From Dehalococcoidia bacterium (GTDB lineage: Bacteria > Chloroflexota > Dehalococcoidia > UBA6926), in the NCBI GenBank assembly GCA_030754805.1, contig JASLZO010000047.1:1-7617 (forward strand): 7,617 nucleotides of DNA. Direction: 5' to 3'. This document shows positions 1 to 4,749 of this stretch, in pieces. A program made the position numbers and the translations under genes. The notes below the pieces were generated by a model. That model saw only the letters and a program-made list of their open reading frames with translations, searched no databases and was not told the DNA's origin. Numbering within the stretch: the stretch's first letter is position 1; every line of letters starts with the position of its first letter.

Positions 1-438
1 GCCGTCCGTGATCCGAACGCTCTGCCCCTGCTGATAGCCGATCCTCAGGCGCGGTGCCCCAGCCTCCATCTGCCGGAGAATGTCCTGGACCTCATCATGG
101 CCAAGCGGGACGGGACGGGGAGGATCGCCACTGCTGACGAACCCGGTGACGCCGGGAGTTTCGCGAACGACCCGCCAGGTCTCATCGTCCAGGGCCATCT
201 CCACGAGGATGTAGCCTGGGAATACTTTTCGGGTAATGGTCCGCTTTTGACCACTGCGAATCTCGACCTCGTCCTCGGTTGGGACGACGACGCGGTACAC
301 TCGATTCTCGACGTCCAACGACTCGACCCGGTATTCGAGGTTCTTGCGTACGCGATCCTCCTGACCTGAATACGTGTGAACGACGTACCAGTTTGAGGTG
401 GTTTCCCCCTGGGTCTCTTCCTGTGGTTTGGCGACCAT
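1..438 (-). CDS. nusG: Transcription termination/antitermination protein NusG (3' end missing)
   Basis: NusG binds the RNA polymerase clamp, suppresses pausing, and links polymerase to Rho or to the leading ribosome in the cytoplasm. The 146 codons present start at the ATG at 438. A polar 16-residue N-terminal extension is followed by the NGN domain from W17 (WYVVHTYSGQE), with the hallmark FPGYILVEM at residues 73-81 and TPGVTGFV at 94-101. The last residues (GQSVRITDG, 138-146) open the C-terminal KOW domain, which lies outside the window together with the stop codon. An AGGA at 7 nt from the ATG is a reasonable ribosome binding site. It begins 26 nt after the secE stop, the standard secE-nusG pairing, and rplK-rplA would be expected next. 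The identification is secure; only the 3' end is missing. Confidence 0.96.
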   Translation of the reverse strand, partial: MVAKPQEETQGETTSNWYVVHTYSGQEDRVRKNLEYRVESLDVENRVYRVVVPTEDEVEIRSGQKRTITRKVFPGYILVEMALDDETWRVVRETPGVTGFVSSGDPPRPVPLGHDEVQDILRQMEAGAPRLRIGYQQGQSVRITDG

Positions 439-464
439 AATGGTGTCCTGTTCTTGCGGCTCGG

Positions 465-698
465 CTAGCCGACGAGCGTGCGGGTGACCACGAGGTTGAA
501 GATGTAGTCAACTGCGCCCAAGAAGAGGCCGATCATTGCAGAAACGATCAAAACCATGATCGTCAGCCGTACCGTCTCTTCACGCGACGGCCACGTGACC
601 TTCCGCAACTCTGATATCACTTCACGCGGCAGCGCGCCCGGATTGGGACGGGCTCCGTCCCGGCTGCGATTGGAAGCCTGTGATCTAGGTCTGGCCAT
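465..698 (-). CDS. secE: Preprotein translocase subunit SecE
   Basis: SecE is the small membrane clamp that holds SecY together in the SecYEG protein-export channel. The 77-residue product has a basic N-terminal tail (1-20), an amphipathic segment with the family signature LRKVTWPSREE (31-41), and one hydrophobic helix at about 44-66. This is the one-helix form found in most bacteria, not the three-helix form of E. coli. The ATG at 698 gives the normal family length. No convincing Shine-Dalgarno sequence is visible upstream, so translation may be coupled to rpmG, whose stop lies 39 nt upstream. It sits between rpmG and nusG, as in many bacterial genomes. A tRNA-Trp gene, often found between rpmG and secE, does not fit in the 39-nt gap. 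Confidence 0.95.
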   Translation of the reverse strand: MARPRSQASNRSRDGARPNPGALPREVISELRKVTWPSREETVRLTIMVLIVSAMIGLFLGAVDYIFNLVVTRTLVG

Positions 699-737
699 TC
701 AGTTCACGCGTGAAGCAGCGGTATCGCTCGGGGTGGC

Positions 738-902
738 CTATCTAATCTCGCGGTGGAGCCGTCGGCCGCCACAGCGGGAGCAGAACTTGTTGAACTCCAT
801 GCGTCCAGTGTCGTTCCGCCGGTTCTTTTCCGAGTGGTAGTTCCGCTCGCGACAATCCGTGCACGCGAACGTGATGAGCACCCTGTTCCCTTTTCTGGCC
901 AT
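738..902 (-). CDS. rpmG: 50S ribosomal protein L33, zinc-binding form
   Basis: This small gene encodes 54 residues starting MARKGNRVLITF and ending at a TAG at 738-740. L33 is a component of the large ribosomal subunit near the E site. Two CxxC pairs (C14/C17 in CTDC and C41/C44 in CSRC) form the zinc ribbon of the C+ type of L33. The signature region ACTDCRERNY (13-22) and the basic middle (EKNRRN) match the family, and the length is typical. A purine-rich GGAAGGGA lies just upstream of the ATG and can serve as ribosome binding site. It starts 39 nt after the tuf stop and lies in the usual tuf-rpmG-secE-nusG order. An intact four-cysteine form suggests normal zinc use rather than a zinc-sparing paralogue. 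Confidence 0.95.
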   Translation of the reverse strand: MARKGNRVLITFACTDCRERNYHSEKNRRNDTGRMEFNKFCSRCGGRRLHREIR

Positions 903-941
903 CGGATCCCTTCCCTTCGATACCCCGCCGGGGCGCGGCGA

Positions 942-2141
942 CTACGCCGTGACTTCTGTGATGACGCCCGAACCGACGGTTCTACCGCCTTCCCGGATGG
1001 CGAAGCGGAGGCCCTCCTCCATGGCGACCGGAGTGATTAGCTTGACCTTCATGATTGTGTTGTCGCCCGGCATGACCATCTCAACGCCCTCCTGGAGATC
1101 GATGGATCCGGTGACGTCCGTGGTTCGGATATAGAACTGCGGTTTGTACCCGTTGAAGAACGGCGTATGGCGGCCCCCTTCTTCCCGGGAAAGGACGTAC
1201 ACCTGGGCATCTGCCTCCGTATGGGGAGTCATGGTGCCCGGTTTCGCGACCACCTGCCCCCGCTCGACGTCGTCGCGTTCGACGCCACGCAGCAGGAGTC
1301 CGACCGCGTCGCCGGGTTCAGTCTCATCGACCGTCTTGTGGAACATCTCGATGCCAGTGGTGACGGTCTTTCGCTGCTCGCCGAAGCCCACGATTTCGAC
1401 CTCATCGCCGATTTTCAGCATTCCGCGCTCAACGCGTCCGGTGACGACGGTTCCGCGGCCCTTGATGCCGAAGACGTCCTCGATCGGCATGAGGAAGTCA
1501 AGATCCTTCGGTCGGTCAGGCTCGGGGATGTAGGAGTCGACGGCGTCCATCAACTCGAGAATCGACTTGAACTCTTCGGCGTCCGCATCGGGCGACTCGC
1601 TCTCGAGCGCCTTGAGAGCGCTACCACGAATGATTGGGATGTCGTCGCCCGGGAAATCGTATCGGGAGAGGAGTTCGCGGACTTCGAGTTCGACAAGGTC
1701 GAGGAGTTCCTCGTCGTCCATCATGTCAACCTTGTTCAGGTAAACGATGATGCGCGGCACCTCCACCTGGCGGGCGAGCAGGATGTGTTCGCGCGTCTGG
1801 GGCATCGGGCCGTCAGGCGCACTCACCACAAGAATTGCGCCGTCCATCTGGGCCGCGCCGGTAATCATGTTCTTTATGTAGTCAGCGTGCCCGGGGCAGT
1901 CCACGTGCGCATAATGGCGCGTGTTCGTTTCGTACTCGACATGCGAAATATTGATGGTGACACCGCGGGCCTTTTCTTCCGGCGCGTTGTCGATGGTGTC
2001 GAACGCGCGGAATTGAGCCTCACCTTTCTGGGCAAGGACCTTGGTGATTGCGGCGGTCAATGTGGTCTTGCCGTGATCGACATGACCGATCGTGCCCACG
2101 TTGATGTGGGGCTTGTTCCGGACATACTTCTGCTTCGCCAT
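942..2141 (-). CDS. tuf: Translation elongation factor Tu (EF-Tu)
   Basis: EF-Tu is the GTPase that delivers aminoacyl-tRNA to the ribosomal A site. The 399 residues are full length and undisturbed. The G domain shows the P-loop GHVDHGKT (19-26), the switch I segment ending in RGVTI (59-63), DCPGH (81-85) with the catalytic histidine H85, and the guanine-specificity motif NKVD (136-139). GSALKA follows near 174, and the beta-barrel domains 2 and 3 (IKGRGTVVTGRVERG, then RTTDVTGSI) complete the protein. The ATG at 2141 has a perfect AGGAGG at 2152-2157, with a 10-nt spacer. The gene begins only 22 nt after the CCA end of tRNA-Thr(GGU), so its mRNA leader is set by tRNA processing. The long open frames on the opposite strand are codon-bias shadows. 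No second tuf copy is visible here. Confidence 0.99.
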   Translation of the reverse strand: MAKQKYVRNKPHINVGTIGHVDHGKTTLTAAITKVLAQKGEAQFRAFDTIDNAPEEKARGVTINISHVEYETNTRHYAHVDCPGHADYIKNMITGAAQMDGAILVVSAPDGPMPQTREHILLARQVEVPRIIVYLNKVDMMDDEELLDLVELEVRELLSRYDFPGDDIPIIRGSALKALESESPDADAEEFKSILELMDAVDSYIPEPDRPKDLDFLMPIEDVFGIKGRGTVVTGRVERGMLKIGDEVEIVGFGEQRKTVTTGIEMFHKTVDETEPGDAVGLLLRGVERDDVERGQVVAKPGTMTPHTEADAQVYVLSREEGGRHTPFFNGYKPQFYIRTTDVTGSIDLQEGVEMVMPGDNTIMKVKLITPVAMEEGLRFAIREGGRTVGSGVITEVTA

Positions 2142-2163
2142 CTCGAATCGGCCTCCTGCTAGT

Positions 2164-2240
2164 TGGAGCCCACAACCAGATTTGAACTGGTGACCCCGTT
2201 CTTACCAAGAACGTGCTCTACCTGTCTGAGCTATGCGGGC
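2164..2240 (-). tRNA. tRNA-Thr, anticodon GGU
   Basis: A complete 77-nt cloverleaf: 7-bp acceptor stem (one G-U pair), GCTC/GAGC D-stem, anticodon stem CGTTC/GAACG with loop TTGGTAA, and T-stem ACCAG/CTGGT with loop TTCAAAT. The anticodon GGT is at 2204-2206 and reads ACC/ACU threonine codons. The discriminator base is T and CCA is encoded (2164-2166). It lies 85 nt after tRNA-Thr(UGU) and 22 nt before tuf, the same position as thrT relative to tufB in E. coli. The intervening 85 nt (2241-2325) do not fold into another tRNA by eye, so no Tyr or Gly tRNA is present as in the E. coli operon. Confidence 0.97.
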
Positions 2241-2325
2241 TCGCGTTGCCTCCTGCCATCACTGTTGCGTTCTGTCTTCCGTCGCTACTATCTTCCGCCG
2301 TTCGGGGGGCGCTGTCACCGGGCCA

Positions 2326-2401
2326 TGGAGCCCGAGAGGGGATTCGAACCCGCTGACCTGCCGATTACAAATCGGCTGCGCTACCACTGCGCTACTCGGG
2401 C
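2326..2401 (-). tRNA. tRNA-Thr, anticodon UGU, with an extra base in the T-stem
   Basis: A 76-nt cloverleaf with a perfect 7-bp acceptor stem (GCCCGAG/CTCGGGC), D-stem GCGC/GCGC, anticodon stem GCCGA/TCGGC with loop TTTGTAA, discriminator T and encoded CCA (2326-2328). The anticodon TGT is at 2367-2369 and reads ACA. The variable loop AGGTC is regular, but the T-arm 5' strand has six bases (AGCGGG, 2349-2354) against CCCCT (2337-2341). Either the C at 2352 bulges out and leaves five good pairs, or the stem carries a C-C mismatch. The T-loop TTCGAAT is normal. It is the first gene after the promoter at 2465-2494, the position of thrU in the E. coli tufB operon. Confidence 0.93.
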
Positions 2402-2433
2402 ATCCGTGTCGGACGTCCGATGACCCGTAACAG

Positions 2434-2459
2434 AAAAACGAGCTAGCACCTGCTAGCCC
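2434..2459 (-). terminator. Intrinsic terminator-like hairpin at the start of the tRNA-tuf transcript
   Basis: Read on the minus strand, GCTAGC-AGGT-GCTAGC forms a 6-bp stem with a 4-base loop, extendable by G-T and G-C pairs to 8 bp. A run of five T follows at 2438-2434 after a short TCG. It could end transcription coming from larC, whose stop is 78 nt upstream. However, it also coincides with the predicted start site of the tRNA-tuf promoter, so a 5' stabilising or attenuating role is possible. The GCTAGC repeats are themselves palindromes. Function is inferred from structure only. Confidence 0.5.
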
Positions 2460-2464
2460 ATCCG

Positions 2465-2494
2465 AGTATATGGGTGGGCCGAAACACGAGTCAA
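2465..2494 (-). promoter_or_regulatory. Sigma70-type promoter for the tRNA-Thr/tuf/rpmG/secE/nusG operon
   Basis: On the minus strand a TTGACT -35 element (2489-2494) and a TATACT -10 element (2465-2470) are separated by 18 bases; each matches its consensus at five of six positions. Transcription should start near 2458. The segment after the -10 is CGG, a GC-rich discriminator of the kind found at growth-rate-controlled stable-RNA promoters; that control is an inference. The promoter is 64 nt upstream of the first tRNA, and no other good promoter is visible in the 2402-2537 gap. A 12-bp palindrome (TCGGACGTCCGA, 2409-2420) lies between it and the tRNA, with no assigned role. Confidence 0.75.
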
Positions 2495-2537
2495 GGAAAT
2501 CAGCCTTCTGGCAGGGGGTAGCGTATCGCCGAGTGGC

Positions 2538-3746
2538 TCACAAAAACCGATCGTCCGCGGCGCGTTGTGCGACTCGCATCACCTCCAATATTGGCATACG
2601 GGTCCGGCGCGCGATGTCTCGACAGTCGTCGTATTCAGGAGCAACCGAGACCGGGCGGCCATCGAGGACCTTCAACTTCACTCGGATCGGGCCGAGCCGA
2701 GTGTCCACGGTTTCCGAGGTGCGGTCGGCTTCCCATCGACGGACCGGCGTGACGCGGACGCCGAGCGTCGATGTCTCCTTCAAGAGCGCATCTACGACCT
2801 GCCGTTCGCGGTCCGCGGGCGTGATGGCGCTGAGGAGAGTGCCGGGCCGATCCTTCTTCATCTGGATGGAAGACAACCAAACGTCCCTGGCGCCGGCAGC
2901 CGAAAGAGCCTCCCTGGCGTAGCCGAACAGTTCCGGGTTCATGTCGTCGATGTTGGTCTCTATGACGATCATGTTGGAAGCGGCCTTGGTTGCCGTGTCA
3001 GCATCGCCGATCCAGAGGGTGAGCACGTTCGGCCGTTCATCTGGGTTTCGGCCGCCGGCGCCGTACCCGACGGCGTCGATGCTCATGGTCGGAGCCTCGA
3101 ACGTCGCGATTGTGGTCAGAAGGGCTGCGCCGGTCGGGGTGAGGAGTTCACCCACGTCGCGAGCGGAAGTCGGCGGGCTGATGATCTGGGCACCGGAACC
3201 CTTCACGAGTTCGGTGACTCCAGGAACGGGAACGGGGAGGGTCCCGTGCTGACTCCGGACCACCCCAGAACCGATATGAAGCGGAGCGCTGAATACGTGC
3301 TCGATGCCGAGTTCGACGAGCGCTGAGACGGTGCCAATGATGTCTGCAAGGGTGTCGTCTGAGCCGAGTTCGTGCAGCGCGAGTTCATCCGTCGGGACGC
3401 CGTGGACTCGTGCTTCCGCTTCGCCGATCCGGTTCAGGATGTGGAGAGAGTCGGTCTTGACCTGGTTCGGGAGCGTCGAATTCTCGACTCGATCAAGCAA
3501 TTCCCGCAGCGGTCGCGGCGAAGAGTGGCCTTCCGACCGTGGGATCGGCTTGCTGAGGAGGACGTCGACCTTGGTTGACCTCATCCCGCCACGATCCACC
3601 TGCTGCTCCTCCAACGTGGGGGCGTCTTCACCGAGGCAATCGATGGCGGCCTGGAGGCGTTCGAGCGGGGCCCCGGCGTCGACGAGAGCTCCGAGCAGCA
3701 TGTCGCCGCTGGCGCCGCTGGAACCGTGGAAGTAGGCGATACGCAT
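2538..3746 (-). CDS. larC: LarC: nickel insertion protein for the nickel-pincer nucleotide cofactor
   Basis: LarC is the CTP-dependent cyclometallase that inserts nickel into pyridinium-3,5-bisthiocarboxylic acid mononucleotide, the last step in making the cofactor of lactate racemase and related LarA enzymes. The 402 residues cover the whole family in one frame. The N-terminal half has YFHGSSGASGDM (5-16) and LHELGSDD (124-131). The C-terminal half has ETNIDDMNPE (263-272), QMKKDRPGT (295-303) and APEYDDC (369-375). In Lactiplantibacillus plantarum the two halves are joined by a programmed frameshift; here none is needed. The usual FDC near the N-terminus is replaced by FHG, while H125 and E126 of the second motif are kept. 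The ATG at 3746 lies 37 nt after larE without a clear ribosome binding site. It probably shares the larE transcript. Confidence 0.93.
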   Translation of the reverse strand: MRIAYFHGSSGASGDMLLGALVDAGAPLERLQAAIDCLGEDAPTLEEQQVDRGGMRSTKVDVLLSKPIPRSEGHSSPRPLRELLDRVENSTLPNQVKTDSLHILNRIGEAEARVHGVPTDELALHELGSDDTLADIIGTVSALVELGIEHVFSAPLHIGSGVVRSQHGTLPVPVPGVTELVKGSGAQIISPPTSARDVGELLTPTGAALLTTIATFEAPTMSIDAVGYGAGGRNPDERPNVLTLWIGDADTATKAASNMIVIETNIDDMNPELFGYAREALSAAGARDVWLSSIQMKKDRPGTLLSAITPADRERQVVDALLKETSTLGVRVTPVRRWEADRTSETVDTRLGPIRVKLKVLDGRPVSVAPEYDDCRDIARRTRMPILEVMRVAQRAADDRFL

Positions 3747-3783
3747 TAGGAGTTCAGCTGGCGCCGCTCCGGACGGGTGGGAG

Positions 3784-4623
3784 TCAGGCGGTCCTGCCGC
3801 CGACCTTGACCGGGGTAGCGCTACGGATATTCAAGCTCCCGGTGCGGTACCCAGCGAGGTCTACGGTGACAAACGCGTAGCCAATCTGGCGGATGCGTTC
3901 TGTCACGGGTGCTCGCACGTCAGGGTCGAGCAGTCGTGAAATCTCGTCCGAGTCCACTTCGATCCGGGCGATCGCGCCGTGGTGGCGGACGCGGACCTGT
4001 CGGAAACCGAGTTCGTGAAGGACCGCTTCGGCTCTGCTGATTTTCTCGAGCAGGTCGAATGAGACCGGCACGCCCAGTGGTATCCGGGAGGCGAGGCAGG
4101 ATTCAGAGGGTTTATCCCAGTTCGGCAAGCCTCGGTTATGGGCCAGGGTTCGCACTTCATCCTTGGTCAACCCAACTTCAACGAACGGGCTGCGCACGCC
4201 GTTTTCGTCTCGGGCCTTAAGGCCGGGCCGCACGTCGCCGAGGTCATCAACGAGCGTGCCATCCACGACCCAGCGGATTCCGTGGGAGGAAGCGATCTCC
4301 TTGATTCCGGTGAACATGTCCACGCGGCAGAAGTAGCAACGGCGGCCGTCATTCTCGACGAACCCAGGTATCTCGAGTTGGTCCGTATCGAAGAGTTCGT
4401 GGCGCGCCTTCAGATAAGTGGCGACTTCGCGGGCATCGTCGGCTTCTACCGCGGCAAAGGTAGGGGAGAGGGCAGTCGCGCCCAGGGCACGGTCACCGAG
4501 TTCATCCACCGCGACGGAGAAGAGGTAGCTGGAATCAACGCCGCCCGAGAAGGCAACCACCACTTCGCCAAGATTTCGGAAGATTGACTGGAGCCTGGCG
4601 TATTTCTGTTCGGGGGTGGTCAT
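3784..4623 (-). CDS. larE: LarE: ATP-dependent sulfur insertase for the nickel-pincer nucleotide cofactor
   Basis: LarE adenylates the carboxylates of the pyridinium dicarboxylate mononucleotide made by LarB and replaces oxygen by sulfur, giving the substrate of LarC. The 279-residue protein has the PP-loop SGGVDSS (26-32), RCYFCR (95-100), VDGTLVDD (120-127), PSESCLASRIPLG (172-184) with C176, and VRVRHHG (210-216). A TTG at 4647 in the same frame would add eight residues, but it overlaps a -10 promoter element. The ATG at 4623 is preferred and places the key cysteine at 176, its number in the L. plantarum enzyme. Only three cysteines are present (C96, C99, C176), a set that could hold an iron-sulfur cluster as in the cluster-type LarE of Thermotoga. 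No Shine-Dalgarno is visible. larC follows after 37 nt. Confidence 0.93.
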   Translation of the reverse strand: MTTPEQKYARLQSIFRNLGEVVVAFSGGVDSSYLFSVAVDELGDRALGATALSPTFAAVEADDAREVATYLKARHELFDTDQLEIPGFVENDGRRCYFCRVDMFTGIKEIASSHGIRWVVDGTLVDDLGDVRPGLKARDENGVRSPFVEVGLTKDEVRTLAHNRGLPNWDKPSESCLASRIPLGVPVSFDLLEKISRAEAVLHELGFRQVRVRHHGAIARIEVDSDEISRLLDPDVRAPVTERIRQIGYAFVTVDLAGYRTGSLNIRSATPVKVGGRTA

Positions 4624-4637
4624 TCGCTGGTGGTTAA

Positions 4638-4672
4638 ATTTTAGCAAAGGAGGCCGGTCGCACCGGTGTCAA
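4638..4672 (-). promoter_or_regulatory. Extended -10 promoter for larE-larC
   Basis: On the minus strand TGCTAAAAT (4646-4638) is an extended -10 element with five of six bases of the hexamer matching. A perfect TTGACA lies at 4672-4667, but the spacer is 23 nt, too long for a normal -35, so the extended -10 may act largely alone. The predicted start near 4631 leaves a leader of about 8 nt before the larE ATG, which agrees with the lack of a Shine-Dalgarno sequence. It lies directly after the clpC terminator, so larE-larC looks like a separate unit. Confidence 0.5.
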
Positions 4673-4690
4673 GGGAGGCCCTGGTTCCTC

Positions 4691-4730
4691 CAACAAGAGA
4701 AGACCCGCCCCATGCGGGACGGGCCTTCTC
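4691..4730 (-). terminator. Rho-independent terminator of clpC
   Basis: Beginning 19 nt after the clpC stop, the minus strand can form a 15-bp stem (4730-4716 with 4711-4697) with two G-U pairs and the loop GCAT. It is followed by the T-rich tail TTGTTG (4696-4691). The stem is long and GC-rich; the tail is modest. No T-run follows on the plus strand, so it looks one-directional. A 12-bp palindrome TCCATGCATGGA (4729-4740) overlaps its 5' base. Confidence 0.8.
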
Positions 4731-4749
4731 CATGCATGGATCGAATCGT

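Noticed and set aside
699..737. Possible tRNA-Trp between rpmG and secE, as in many genomes
   Set aside because: The gap is 39 nt, too short for a tRNA, and no cloverleaf segment is present.
903..941. GC-rich inverted repeat between tuf and rpmG as a terminator
   Set aside because: The stem is only about 4 bp and no T-run follows; rpmG is expected to be read from the tuf transcript.
1167..2162. 331-codon open frame on the plus strand opposite tuf
   Set aside because: It lies fully antisense to an intact EF-Tu gene, has no recognisable domain, and is explained by the codon bias of tuf.
2409..2420. 12-bp palindrome TCGGACGTCCGA before tRNA-Thr(UGU) as an operator
   Set aside because: It is a single site with no second copy in the window and no known match; it is downstream of the promoter and may be chance.
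2565..3326. 253-codon plus-strand frame opposite larC
   Set aside because: It is antisense to a well-conserved LarC and has no recognisable domain.
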